A stretch of DNA of 64,000 nt from Anisus vortex (taxonomy: Eukaryota > Mollusca > Gastropoda > Planorbidae), in assembly GCA_949126835.1 (NCBI GenBank), contig OX421497.1:31049742-31113741 (forward strand), in the 5' to 3' direction. A program made the translations under genes and the position numbers. The notes below the pieces were generated by a model, which had not been told where the DNA came from, searched no databases, and saw only the letters and a list, made by a program, of their open reading frames with translations. Of this stretch, positions 13,819 through 28,800 are shown one piece after another; the stretch's first letter is position 1, and each line of letters begins with the position of its first letter.

Positions 13819-16800
13819 AACCACCAAACGTCTAGAGACAGAAATTAGAAGATTTAAAAATAGGGGCAAATGTGTGGGTCAGCTGTGTTAGAAAAATGAT
13901 TTAATTAAAAGTGCGCACCAAAAAATAATTTATACTACCTATTATATACTAAGGGTTGACACTTCTGAAAACATTTCACCCACACCTGTGTAAATATATA
14001 TTGCAGAGTTCATATGATTTCTGAAAGTTATAGAAAATTTATTTTTCAAGTTTTAGATAGTTTGCTTAAAAATTGTAAAATAGCTATGTAATTGAGTAAA
14101 AAAGTTTTTACTGCAATTTTTTAAATAAAAAATTACACCCAGTGACATTTTAATTTCTTTGGACTATCTTAATACACTACCAGACATTAAGTTATTTCAC
14201 ATTTATGTGTATAAATTGTAGGGCCTAATTTGAAATCTCTTCAGACAGACCAAGTATCCTGGCGAATAATATGCATGCGAATAGATACAAATTTAAAAGA
14301 ATGTATGTTAAAAATATCAAACTGTTGATTACATAATCTGATTGATCAGTTTTGCGAGAGTCATAACTACCATTATTGCTGTAATTAGTAGGTAATTAAC
14401 TATGGTAAAAAGGATATTATTAAGAACATAAACTTTGCATATATAGTCATGAATTAAGTTATCGCAACTACTTGGTTCGTATCCAGATTTGGCTAATGTA
14501 TGTCCAAAAACCCGGATTTAGTTCTCGATAAAAAAAGGTAAAGTACCCTTAGGACCAAATTGATCATAGGACAGGTGAAGCAGCGTTCACCAGTTTCTGT
14601 GGCCATGGCATACTAGGGGATGTGTGGCCAGCACAACTTTACCCCAACTAATGTCAGGTACCCATCAGAACTGGGTGGACTCAGGGACACCCTCAAGTCC
14701 TGGGAAAACATCCTAGCCGTCATCAGGGTTTGAACACAGAACCTTTGGATTGCCAGTCGAATGCGCTTCCGCTCGGCCACTATGCCCCATAAATATAGTT
14801 TCTTGATGGTAATCATCTATTTTGTTATGCACTAATAAATGTTTTTGTCAATTTGGTGTAAAGTTTGGGAAAAAGTTTTGGAATTTAGAAACAGTTCCAA
14901 AGTAAGAACCCTGTCAATGGTTTAGATTTCATCAAAGTAATAATTTTTTTGTTGTTTAAAATCAAAAGCTCTCCTTGATGATGGTGAAGCTGACGGCAAC
15001 AGAACCAGCGTTATATCCTTTGATAGCAGCGCAGAATCCACGCCCAGGAAAACAGTGCCTAAAAGATCATCTGCCCCATCCACTCCTCAAGCTCACGCCC
15101 AAGACCTTAGTGTTGTGGACATGAAGATGTCCTGGGACGGCAGTGTCAGCGGGGGCAGTGCTAAGGGTGAGACCACTGATGGTGAGACAGGGTATAAAGT
15201 TGCCTTCAAGGCCAGAGGTAGGGGGGTTACATTCAAAACTCATTTTTTTCGCTCACCGCCTGCTGCATGGTGCCTGGACTTTTGTCATTTCCTAAACCTG
15301 AGCGGCCATTTTTTTTAATGTCGTCAATATTTTTTCATTAGATTCCTCGTACATTTTTATTTCACTAATACTAATAACTAAGTATAATAACTTTTTTTTT
15401 TTACTTTTCATAACTTTGAAATGTTTAAACTTACATTGTGCACCACCACAACTTATGACATTTATAAACCTTATTGCTTTATTTATTGAAATCATTTTAT
15501 AAGAATATTTCTTGTAGGCATTTCCTTTCTCACGGAAAACTATGTACCAGTATATTAAGAAAAAGTTACTGCTTTTATCTGCTACTTTATTTTCCACCTA
15601 AGCATCCAAAAACTGTATCTGGCTACCAAAACTAGAACACCACAATCTGCAATTCCGCCTTGCTTTTGGATGAAAATGATAAGACATTTAGTTTGCTGAT
15701 CTTAAAAATACTAAAGTTTTTATGATCATTTAAAGCTCATTTCCTATTGTACGTGTTTGGATTCAACATGCTGACAAATATTGTTTGGCTTAATTCTCCA
15801 TCAATCATCAAGGATGTTATCATTATATATGTCTATATTTTAAGTATTTTCACATAAAAGCATACCAATAAGAACTTATTTGTAATGAATAATTTTTTTA
15901 TTTTTCAACATTATAGCTTTAACAATTTTCCCCATTGGTCATATTACATTAGATTTCCAAAATCTTGCTTAGTTATTTGCTCAACTCTGTAGCTTCAGTT
16001 ATGGAGCAGCATCTGCTGTGATTGAAATGAGTATCATTGTAAACAATTTACGTTTGTTTAAATTCTAGAATAATTTATCCACCAAGGGGAGTAACACAAA
16101 GTGCAGGCATCCATTTTTTTCTTCTATTCCTTTATTGTGAGTGGCCTTGGAGCCATGGGGTGAATTTCTTTCTTTTTTTTTAAATTGAAAGTACTAACAT
16201 AAAACTACTTCACGGACATACAGTAGCTCATTCAATTTTAAGCTTTTTTTAAAAACCCTTTTTTTGAGCAAAGATTTTATTGGTAATAATTGTCACTGTA
16301 TTAATTTGTTTGTTGCTTTGGTAATTTGGTTTTGCAGCTTGCAGTATTGAGCAGCTCATATAGAAAGGTTTAGTAGTTTGTAGAGAACATAAAAACATTT
16401 ATTTATGTTAAGATAAAAACTTTTTTTTTTAACTTAGTTTACAAACTTTTATTACTAGACCATAAGGGATCAAATAAAAAAAAGTTTTGAAGCACTATAT
16501 CTATATATCTATTTGCATTATTTCACTTCATAATTAGGTTTATATTCAAGTATTTAAAATGTCTTTAAAGACAAAAATAAAAGAAAAGCTTGTTTTTTGT
16601 ATTAATGTAAGTTTTTACCTTATAAACCAGCGGGACTGCTTGCCGACCCAGTCAAGATAGCTAAAGAGAGAGAGAAAGAGGAGAGGGTCCGTCAAGCCAG
16701 AGAGAGACTGATGGAGGAAAGGAGAAAGAAGCTGGAAGAGTTAAGAGAACAGCAAAGAATTGCTCAGGAGAACAGAGAAAAGCAACTTGAGATGAGAAGG

Positions 16801-19800
16801 AGGAAAATTGAAGATTTGAGACGAAGGGACTATGAAAGAAGAGCAGCTGTGGAGGAACGTAGAAAAATGAAAGAGGATAATGAAAGAGTAGGATGCCTAT
16901 TCAGATAATTGTTTTTTAATTATCTGTTTTTTTCTATAACTAAATATAATATTGACAAATTTGTGATGCAACCCCAAGGAATGGTACTGAAGTAGGCAAA
17001 TTAAGATATTTAGTTTTAGATTTTTAATAAAAGCTAAATTTATCTATACATTGGTGAAAAATCACTAAAATTGATTAATTAGTTTAAAAATTATTCAGAA
17101 TTACATAAGTAAAGACAAAAGAAGTCCTTAATGAGAAAAATGAGAAAGAAAACAGTACCTATTTTTGACAATTTTGCATAGCAACAGCTAATTAAATATT
17201 ACCAGGATGAATAAATTATTAACCAATTGCCATGAAATTTAGTCAACACACTCATAATACACAAGCTGTTAAAGTTTTAAATATTTTAAAAGTTTTAAAT
17301 ATTTTAAATAATATTTAGTTGACCTTAAATACATTTTTCTTTTGAGGACATTTTGTTGACTTGACACAAAAGTTGCATAAAATCACTTTTTTTTAGTAAT
17401 TTCACAAATATGTTAAACATTCAACATTAAAAATCAATAATAATTTCTGAGTATGACCACTTCTACCAGTCGCTTTGTGGCCTCTTTGGTGGCCTATCAG
17501 TCCTATGCGGGCCCTGAAGGATCTGTTGCAGGTACTGCAGACAAAAGATGCGGTCTTGGGGTCTGGCAGTGAAATGCAGGTCTGCTTGGCTTTTCTTTCT
17601 GCTCGTTTCTGTTCGGCCCTGGAGACTCTTTTATATTCTGCCAACTGTGCCCCGGACGACACGATATTGCGCCACCTGTTTCTATCAGTTGCCAGTTCCA
17701 CCCATCTATCTGGGTCTACGTCGAGTGCTTTCAAGGTTGCTTTCAGACTGTCTTTGAATCGCTTTTTTTGGTCGCTGGTTCTTCTTTTCCTGTGTGCTAG
17801 CTCGCCAAATAGAAGCTTTTTTGGCAGTCTGTGGTCCGGCATTCTAACTAGATGGCCAGCCCATCGCGCTTGGGATTTCATAAGCTGAGTCTGGATGCTG
17901 GACGTGCCTGCTCTGAGAAGCACTTCAGTGTCAGGGACCCCATCTTGCCAATGTATTTTTAGTAATTTGCGGAGGCAAGCGACATGGAAGTGATTTAGTT
18001 GCTTTGCATGCCTGCTGTACACTGTCTATGTTTCGCTTGCATACAGCAATGTTGGCTGAATAGGCCCCTGTCTGTTCTATAGTGTATATGTATGCCCTCA
18101 TTGCAATCGTGGAAGGCATCGGTTGTTAGCATTGCGGAAAATACCATACTAAAGAGGGTAGGTGCAAGAACACATCCTTGTTTTACCCCATTTGTTACAA
18201 GAAAAGCTCTTGACTCTTCACCATTTGCCATTACTTTGGCCATCATGCCATCGTGAAACTGTTTGACGATGTTAATAAATTTTGGTGGGCAGCCGAACTT
18301 TCCCATTATTTGCCATAGGCCATCTCTGCTGACTGTATCGAATGCCTTAGTCAGATCGACAAAAGTTATGTAGAGGCTGCTGAATTTTTCTTGACATTTC
18401 TCCTGGACCTGACGGGCGGCAAATATCATATCTGCGGTACTTCGTTTGGAGCGAAATCCACATTGGCTTTCTGGCAAGAGGCCCTGTTTCAGGTGAAGGG
18501 TTAGGCGATTTAGTAAGATGCGGACAAGGATTTTTCCAGCAATGCAGAGCAGTGATATGCCCCTATAATTGTCGCACAGGTGGCGGCTGCCTTTTCTTTT
18601 GTAGTTTATTATATTTGCGTCTTTCCATTGCTGAGGGACAGCCTCTGAGCTCCAGATCACCTCCAAGAGTTCTGTCACCAGATGGACTATGGCTGTGCCT
18701 CCGGACCTGAATATCTCAGAGGGTATAGCATCACCCCCTGGTGCTTTGCCACAGGACATCTGATTGATCGCTTTTGATACTTCTGCCTCTGAGGGTGATG
18801 CATCTAGGTTATGGTTTAGCTCGACTTGGGGCATGCGTGCAATTGCAGTATCATTGATAGCGGCTGGACAGTTCAGTACCTTATTGAAGTGTTCAGCCCA
18901 TCTGTCTAGAATCTGATCTTTTTCAGTGATCATCTGGGTTTCGTCAGCATTTAAGAGGGGAGAGGTGCTTGCAGGTCTGGGTCCATAGATGACTTGTAGT
19001 GCTTGGTAGAAGCGCCTTATGTCGGGATTGTCGACAAAGCTTATAATTTCATCTACTTTCGTGTTGAACCATTTGTTCTGGATCTCCCGGAGTTTTTTGT
19101 AGATTCCGCCTAACTCTGGAGAACGCTTCTTTTTTTGCTTTGGAGTTTGGGTTGTTTTGATATTCTCTAAGTAGCTGATGCTTATCAGACAGAAGTTTCT
19201 GGATCTCTATATCGTTCTCGTCAAACCAATCCTGATTTTACGGTTCGCTGTGCCAAGATGAGCATGGGCTGTTCATCTATAGTAGTGTCTTTGGTTTGGT
19301 AACTGGTTGATTCTAACTTGTCTTGGAGATCTTTGCAGAATAGTTCCCTTATTGTATCATCCTTCAGTTTGCTGACATCTAGCTTTTTTATGGTTTTTGT
19401 GCCTTGTGGTCTTCTTTTTGGCAGTAGACGTAGTTTGACTTTCAAGATTATGAGGCGGTGGTCTGTCGAGCATTCTGCTCCGCACATTGCTTTTGTCACT
19501 CTAACATCCTGTATATCTTTTTTTCTAGTGATGATATAGTCCATCAGGTGCCAGTGGCGTGAAGGGGGATGCATCCACGAAGTTTTATTTCTAGTAGGGT
19601 AGCGAAATAGTGTGTTCGTAATTACGAGTTCGTGCGTAGAGCTCATCTTTAGGAGGAGGAGACCATTGCTGTTACAGTTGCCTGTACCATGTCTTCCTAT
19701 AGTTCCTTCCCATATTTGGTGCTCAGTGCCTACTCTCACATTGAAATCTCCTAGTATGATGAGCTTGTCAGCCTTTGGAACTGCTGTAATTTGAGCGTCC

Positions 19801-22800
19801 AGTTGTTCATAGAAAGCATCTTTTGCTGAGTCTGGGTTGGTCATGGTTGGGGCGTAGACACTGATGAGTGTTGCGCTTTTTTTGTTGCCTAGTGTGAGAC
19901 GCAGTGACATTAGCCGGTCGTTTATTCCTTTGGGGTGCTCTGACAGTTTCTGTGCAATATTGGATTTGATTGCAAAGCCGACGCCAGCCTCCCTGCGTTC
20001 GTTATGGTCCCGACCGCTCCAGAAGAATGTGTAGCCGCTGCCGTGTTCTGTTAGTTGGCCCTTGTCTGGTAGACAGACTTCACTCAGGGCTGCAATGTCC
20101 ACATTGTACCTTGCTAGTTCTCTGGCGACTAATGCCGTTCTTCATTCAGGTCTTTCTGACTTGGGGTTGTCTTGAAGGGTGCGAACATTCCACGTGCCCA
20201 GGATAATTAAGGCCCTGGTCTTACCTTTATTATTTTTTTAGTTTCGACCGCAAGAATGGGATCCTTACCAGCTGCGGTAGGCTGGCAGAGGAAGGTGAAG
20301 CAGACTATTTCTAAGGGCACCTTTTCTAGCCTTTTCCTCCATGGGGGTGAGCAGAGTGATTCCTAAATAGGGCTGCTCGGACACTCAGGGGGCTGCCGAA
20401 CTTTCTTGCTGCTTCAGTTCAACAAAGAGCGACCCAATGCCCTGAGCCGCCTGCATGCAGGTTTGTGACTACAGCTTCCAGTGTATCCTCACCTGCTGCT
20501 TCACCACTTGCCCATCGCCACAGGACTTTTGATTGCATTTGGAGACATAATGTGCGCTTTATTTTGATTAAAGTGAGGGAGAGTTGCGCAGGTCGTCAGC
20601 CTTACTCTCTCGTCCCGTCTATCGTATTCCAATGGCAAGACAATGTCTAGATGGTTAGAGATAGCTTGGGATGCAGTGGATGGCCTACAGTGGTCTGTTG
20701 TGCCTCACTGTGCCCTATCTGACACTCTACGGTGTGTTGCTGTCCCTGCCTTTATTTCCGTTGGGCCTAGAAATGGGTGTCTTCCGCAAATTTTGCCATG
20801 TCCAGTCTGTCCATGCAAGGACACGGGCATGGTCATGTGCACTGTGGCTGTTGATTTTTGGTCCGCCCCAGGTATTTTATTTCCCCGGTACCCTCCATAT
20901 CTGGGGGTGTTCCCCTATCCGCCACCTGGGGAGGCGCTAGATGGGAGAACAACAGCAACTAACTCCACACGAGTAACTTCCATACTGACATGTGGGGTAA
21001 CATCACATTTTTTTATATTTTAAATCTTGTAGAGAACAGATTCATTCTTTATTACATAACATTTGATTGTCTTATGTGTAGATATTAACAATGCATTGAA
21101 TGTATTTCAAATATTTTTTCTTAAATAATATTAGGAACTCGGAACAAAGTGTCCTTTTAAAATGTGTCATGTTTGTTTTTTCCTTCCTTTGTATCATATT
21201 TGTAATATTCTGATGACTTTTCATTCCAGGCTCGTCGAGAGTCCATATTGCAGAAAGCAGAGGAGCGCGTGGCACGCTATGAGGCTTGGAAAGCTGGTGG
21301 TCGTAAAGGTGGGAGGGGTCACATATTTGGTTTCGGTAGCGCCACACCTCGTGACATCTGCCAGCCCTTCGAGCGACCTAGGCGCTCTTCCTCGCACAGC
21401 GCCCTTCAGAGGCGCTCCCCCAACGGGTCCGATATGGATTCTGTGCGGCCGCAGAGGCGCGCTCTCTCGGCGTGCAGTGCGGTGCGCAGGCACTGTTGTG
21501 TAGATTATAATAGGATCGGTATGTGGTTAACTCATGCACTACTAACCCTTAACTTAGATTATTTATATCCTAAATTTACCCATATTTGTTTCTTTAGGTT
21601 GATACTTGTGTGCCAAGGTTTTATTTGTTAAACTCTATATACTGGACAGTTTTTTCACTCAAACCTTTTAGTTTTGTAGGTTTCTTTTTGAATTGTTAAC
21701 TACCCCCCTCCCTTTTTTATTTTTTTCCTGGTGTAAAATAATTGTATAAAGAGGTCAGCTTATAAAAAATAGTTTTGGCTGTATTGATGATTTAGGACTT
21801 GGCACCTAGTGTTCTGCCTTAGTACTTGGTTCATCTTTCATAGCCCTGATAAAGTTTGGTCATGTTGTCAAGTCTAGATTACCCTGTTGTGTAAGTATGA
21901 GGGTCTTAACTTGAAATTATGACTCAACTTTGATCTTTTGGGAAATTTGAGCCAAGTTGGTTTTGTTTTTTTTTGCATCAGGTTGCCTTGATATTTTGTA
22001 ACCCCTCTTTAAATATTAAGCTTCCTAGAAGTGATTCATTGTCTTAAATTTGAATGAAACACTATTGTTGTTTTTTTTAATGACCTTGAGGAATAAAATA
22101 TTTGGCACCTGATTCATCTTTTTAATAAACTTAGGATAGTTAACATTAATTTTTTTTTTATTTTTCATTGTTTAAAATAAGAGTAGATATCTAATATTTC
22201 TATGGTTCAATTATTATTTGAAATATTCATTTTAGAATGTCTCCATAGGGGAAGGAAATTCTCCCATTAAAGTAATTTGTATAAAACAGTGATGTTATAT
22301 AGTGCAAATATAGTAAGCAGAGTTCAGATAAATGCCCACCACCATAGTCCAATAAACACACACAGACAAGTCTAGTACCGCTACACTATCATGTTGATAA
22401 AACCATTATTTTGTTTCCTTCACTACATTTTCTCCAGCATGTGATGATATTACATTGACATGATGATTTCACTCCCAACAATTTGTCTTCACTATATTTT
22501 TGTTATTTTACTGATAGCATGCTAAGTATAAAATAAACTCTGCTCATCACGTCCATGGCTGGCAAAAATAGAGTAATTCTTCTATTAAAAAAAACAATGG
22601 GATTATTTCAAATCTTAATTTTTTTCTGAAAGTTTTCAATTGAATAGCTAGTTTTAACTTTGTTTTAAAAAAAAAAAAGCTTTAATTTTTTTTACTGCAT
22701 ACACAAAGGTGTATAATTTTAAGTTCAGTCATATTTGTAATATTAATCCTCAAAAAATTAAAGTTTTAATTATGGCTTTCAATAATTTCTTTCCTATCCA

Positions 22801-25800
22801 AACACCATAAGCATGTACAAATTCTCTGCTTCATTTATCCACATTGATAGGTGAAATAACAATAAATACAAGATCATGTTGTGTATCTTTTAAAATGTCC
22901 TTATAAAAACTAAATAGCTGTGAGAACTCTTTCCCTTAAAGACTGTCACACCGAGGACTCCATTAAATAAACAGAGTGATATAAAGTAGATGTTTAAACA
23001 CAAAATAAGGTTGGTCACAGTCATGCAGTCAGGTAACAAATTACAAAGATCTAACTAGTTTTATAACTTTTACATTTTACATTCATATATATCTATTTAT
23101 AACCAGAGGTTATTTGTTTCTTAACAAACTTAAGATGATTTAAAACCTAGATGCTTATCACAGGGATGTGACTTTTCAGTTTTTTGGCAGAATACACTTT
23201 TTTTTTTCTGCCACGTTACCACAATTTGAGCCAAACTGTTCCTATTTCCTTTCCGGTTGCATTTTTTTTCCATTTGAGTACCTGTGACTTTGGCAGTGAG
23301 TTAAGATAAATTCTTACAATTTGTTTGGTGTATGCCCAGGCTGTACTATAATAATAAACTAAACTTAAGTTACTTGTATAATTTAGTCCATTTAGGTAGT
23401 AAAGAGATGGATAGAATAAAAATAAAGGTCATTGGTAAAATGGAGAAAAAAACACTACCACTATTTTATTAATTTCAAAATCATAGAAGGCACTGTGTAG
23501 TTTATATGATATTTATTTTTTTAACATTATGAGTATAAATATTTGATTAAGTGAATATAACAATGTTTAATGTCATCAGTTTTATACATTTAAATTATCT
23601 TTGTTTTATGTTTGACTGTTTTAGATAGGTCTAGCTACTGGTTCTTTAAGAGTTCCTTTTCTTATTTCTATGATTAAACTTAGACAATAATTGAGTAGGG
23701 TCTACATAGATAGTTTGAAATACCCAGCACTTACACTTTGTAATCAATTAAAATTTCTTTATTTTTAAATAATATTATATATTATATTATTGTTTGAGTA
23801 GGCCATTATATATGCTTTATATATCATGAAAACACTACAATTAAATGTACAGATGGAGAAATATTTTCCTATTTTTTTCGCTGTCTGGTCACATCCCTGT
23901 ATTATTACGATTTCCCACAGTAGCCGACAAAAATGACAACTTATCAATACTAATCCATAATGCCGCATAAGCCAAGTTTATCTATGCCCTTGAGAATTGG
24001 TGCATTTACACAGCTTGTCATTGTTCCCTCCCCTGGCAGATGGTCTCGAGAGGATTGCAAGTCAATGTTTGTCCGCATGTCATTGTGTCTCATTATTTTC
24101 TCAATCACTTTCTTCTCACTTTCTTCAACTTTATTTCTTTCTTTTTGTTTATCCTTCCTTTTTTTTTTCTTCCTATCTCATTTCCCATGCATTAAGAGCT
24201 TCATTGCAGTAAGTGCATTGTTTTGTGCATTCATTGTTGCCTGATTTATTCTTTTTAATACTCTACATAAATGTATAGATTAATAACAATTTTTGTTTCA
24301 TTTTCATAGCAATGTTTGTTTTTTTATAAACCAAGTGCACTAATTATTTGGATGCATCACATTTTTTTTTTAATGGACACAAGAATTTTGTCACAGGTTG
24401 AACCTGTTTCAATGGGGAGGGTTGTTCATAATTTCATAAATGTAGTTCAATTTGTGTACACTGCAACAGTCATTTTACTAGAGGCAGTTCTCATCAAAGC
24501 TACTGCAATACAATTTATATGATACAATCATGACAAAGATTGTGAATAACATGTAGCAATCCAAAGTACTGGTTTCTTTGTTTGATTTCTGACCAGTCTC
24601 ATAAAACTGTTAAAACTAGGGTTATTATGTGCAATTTTATTTGTCACATTTAGTTGTTGTAATTTCTTGAATTTATTTGCATGCTTCTTCTTTTTTTTTA
24701 TCTTGTGATTTCTCCACGCTGGTTGTGTATTCCCCCTCTCCCCCGTGTCTGCACACCATCACGTTTATGTGTCTGGGTGTATAAAGGAGTGTTTGGTGAT
24801 GGGGCAGGCTCCGCCAAGAATCTCTCTGTGTCAATGAGTGTACTGTACCACAAACGGAGCCCAGAGTTTTCTTCTATGAGTGTTTTGGCGCCTGGTACAA
24901 CCCTGGGTAGGTTTTTATTAGCTGCCCTAATTGGTTACCACATTTATTTATTTATACCAATAACCCCTTTGCGAATTTAAGGTTCATTTATGGATGAAAT
25001 ACTTTGCTTTGTAATGGATTTTTTTTTCTCTTGTGTTGGTTTCTGGTGAACTTTCTTTTACAGGAAACATACCATGTTTTTTATAATGACATCTATCATT
25101 CATTAATGAACCTTAAAAATAAGTTTTAAATAATATTAACTAATCCTGTGTTCATATGTTTTTACCTACAGTTTTTTTTATATATTCTGACATAATAAAT
25201 TATGCCATTTTGTTATATTTAATTTTAAAAAAAATTATATTTGCAATCAAATACTAAATTTAAAATACACAATTTTCTAGACATATATAAATAATAATTA
25301 TAAAATATATGACATACTTTAAAAATAGATTCTAGTTCTTTATTCTTTAACTTAAACAACAGCTAACAATTAAAACTATTTCTGTTATGGTGCATGTTCA
25401 CAGGCTTAGCTTTGGTAATAATTTGCTTTCAATCTATAATTATATAATCACTAGAAGTCATTTCATTGTAGCATGTGCATGAGTTTAATAGCTGTCAGAT
25501 ACAGTGTGTTATTGTGAGGATTCTTTTATACAGTGTTTCTTGGTCAAACTTATTTCTCTATTCCCACAACCTCCTCTCTCCCCTCCCTCCGCACTCCCCT
25601 CCGTACATAGTGCATGCAATACAAGTACAAGTACACTATTAATCAGTGTTTCACTAATGCTGGGTCGTGACCTGGAAAACTATGTTTTGTGGTTGCAAAA
25701 ACAAGAAAAAAAGTTACAATCTAGGTCAGATGATGGTGATGTATTATTAGCAATAGCTTTTTTCCTCCAACAGACATTTTTGATATTTTTATCCAATTTT

Positions 25801-28800
25801 AGCTACAGTCCTTGAGAATAGGCATTATTAGTCTTGAAACTTTTTTGAAAATCCATATCTGTTATATGCTATATAATACACTTAAAATTAAGCTACTAGA
25901 TGAACATTTAAAGACAAATTTAATACTTGAACATAACTATAATAATTAAATTAATGTGCACTGGTTTATTATAAAAGATGCCTCTTTAACACGCTGCAAA
26001 ACGAGAAGTACCATTTCACCTCTGCAAAGCCTTAATTAGGTTTTGGTGCAGAAAGTGCTAGAATGGATTTTCAGGAAGTGGTCAGAATGCAAAGGAAAAT
26101 GCATACTAGAAATATGTACAGAATACACATAATTGTTTGAGTACATAAATAATATCTAAGCCATAAAAAATTACTCTAAATGAATTATTGATATAATTCT
26201 TTCACAAAATAATAATCTCTAAGCTCTAGTTACCGTAAATATAAATAAATAACTTAAAATGAATTATTGAGACAATTCTAGATATAATATGAAAACTAAT
26301 TCTACACAGATAACAGTGCTATGGGTGATAGTGTGTCATTAAGTAGAAATAACCAGGTCATGTCAGGATCAAAAGTTTGTGAGACACTGCACTAGATGAA
26401 AAGACTGTAATGTTGTATTGACACCTAGGTTCCATCATGTCATTCTGCTATTACTGTGTTCAATTAGATCATTAATCTTAGAAATTGTTTAACATAGAGC
26501 ATTTTCAGCTGCTTTTTGATAGGAACCCAAAACACTAAGTTAATATTTGTTTATATCTCAGTAAACTTGTATTGCAAATACTACAGTTATAGAGCCTTTA
26601 ATAAACCAAAATATTTTTGCAATTTTAAAAGATTTAAAAAATCTTCATGATAAGGGTATTAATCCAAACTAGGTTCAGAAGCACTGTGTATTGGAACTTC
26701 ATTTGGCTTTTTTTACTGTTACTCAACTAACTTGTGTGGTCATGTGTTGAAAAACTGTTCAAATTTTTTTATTCTTTCTCTTTATAAAATAATGCAAATA
26801 GATAATTTAATGAAGAGTCTATTTCTTTTTATAAGAAACTTGTATTGCAAAAATAACACCTACACCATAACAAACACATATTTCTCTAACTAAAATTCTG
26901 TGTATAATGAAAAACAATGTAACAGTTTTCGGCCATGGTGGTGGGACCATGACATCAATAAGTATAGAACTATATAACTATGTATCTATATAACTATATT
27001 ATCTAACAACTCAAACAATTCTGCTTCATAAAACTTTAATCCATTTATGTCTATGTTATTTCTTATTCCATTGCCCTGTTATATTTCCCTTCCCCCCTCC
27101 GTGTGATCAATACAAACCATACCTTCATGATCATGGGGTGTGCTCTGTATTGCCCTGTCCTTTTGTCTTCTGGGGCGCAAAAACACTTCTCTGTCCCTGA
27201 AAAGGTAAACGGTCTTTTCTAGGCCCCCACACGTCAGCCTCGGCCATCGTGGCAGGATTCCAGCAGCGAGCGGCGGCCTCACCTGGCGGGGCCTCCACTT
27301 CCGCCCCGCTGCCCCGGGCGTCAATGACAGCCAGCATGCCCAGCCCCGTGAGGATGAGAGAGAGTAAGACACCTCGCAAGCAGCGGCCAGCCAGTGTGGC
27401 CTCCTCAATGCCCAGCTTTGTGGGTGGGGAGCCAGCTAAATCTCCTCGCAGTAAAAGTACAGATCGCAGTGGTAGAGGTATAGTTCTTGGTCAGGTTCCC
27501 TTATATCTTATCTATTTCTTTTTTTCTTACTGAATAGATGTTTTTACCTTTTGTTTCTATTTTCTAAAGTTGTCATGTTTGAATTGAGGGCATAAATTAG
27601 TGGTGGTGTAGCGTTATTCACTTAGAGACATTTTATTACAAAAACGAATGGGAATTGATTTAAAAAATATATATATTAAGTAAAATAATTATTAAATTAA
27701 ATTCTAATAAATTAATTGGTTATTTTTTTAAACAGGAATAATGTTTAATATAAAAACAAAGTTGTTTTTTTTTTATAAACTAGAAAAAAAGGTTTTTATC
27801 ATTAAAATGATAATTTGATTAAGAATTTAAATTTGTTTAAAAACCGTATTCATTTTCTATTTCCTTATTTATCTATTTATCAAGGTGGCTTTATGAAAAG
27901 ACTTAATGTAATTTCTTTTTTAATAATAAAAGTTATTTTTTTAAAATATGCTTTCAAATAAATTTAATATAAAAAACAGTTCTAAATGTTATTTTTAGGA
28001 GAAGTTCGCTTATTCAGTAGAATTTATTAACTGGATTTAACTTCTAACCCAATAAGCTTATTTACTTATCTATTAACTGTGATTTCTTAAGGGTTTTGGA
28101 CTATTATCTATTATATTGATATCAGCTTTTTACTAGTTGTAGAAAAAAATGTTTTTAACATTATAATTATGTGAAATAATTATATAGTGTTATTTATAAA
28201 CATACTAGAGCTGTTTTCAATTAAAACTGACTATTTGCTTTTATATTTCTCATTTTTTTTTTTTTTTTTTTTTAAATAATAGCAAATTATGTAAGATTTT
28301 AACAAATGTTTGGAATAAATTAACAGATCGCTCCAAGACCAGACCAATCAGAAAGGATGAAAAGGCAGTAAAAGATAAAGAAAATTTGTCCGAAAAAGCC
28401 CAGAAATCTGGACACAAAATTGACGATGAAAAGGAAACAGATAAAGATGGTGATAAAGATAAGAAAACCAGAGTTTCACTGTCATTTTATGACAGATTGG
28501 CCACACCCAAGTACAGCAAGAAGGATGGGGATCCTACATCTAAAGTGGACCTGCCACCTAAGAAAGACTCCACTGTCATTAGGGTAAGTCATGTTCAGTT
28601 GTACACCTAGTCACCTGGTTTTACTTTCTATTTAGTACAAGTATTGTGACTGTTTTGCTTCATAAACTATTTTCATATTCAAAACAATTATCTCTAGTTT
28701 TCAACCATTAATTATTCATATTTTAAAACCGTTTAAATTATAATCATGAACATGTTCATATTCAATTTTTTCAACACTTCTTGGTGAACTTAACATTGTT

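Larger units (their letters stand above)
17402..20986 (-). mobile_element. LINE with AP-type endonuclease, RT and C-terminal zinc finger; decayed
   Basis: Antisense to MAP7 within its third intron. From right to left: 5' region (20986-20230), endonuclease (20102-19221), RT (18933-17995) and a C-terminal region with a CxxC...H zinc finger (18022-17402). The frame is broken several times between 19220 and 18934, by a stop near 18030, and by an internal deletion near 18054. Ends are judged from homology, as no clear target-site duplication was seen. Confidence 0.85.

Noticed and set aside
10228..13870. similar sequence around the poly(C) runs at 10228 and 13790 (tagagacagaaatt-like flank)
   Set aside because: Similarity is short and depends on the C run; could be a shared repeat but ends cannot be defined.
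20465..21023. short + strand ORFs at 20.5-21.0 kb
   Set aside because: Lie in the 5' region of the antisense LINE; no coding character of their own.
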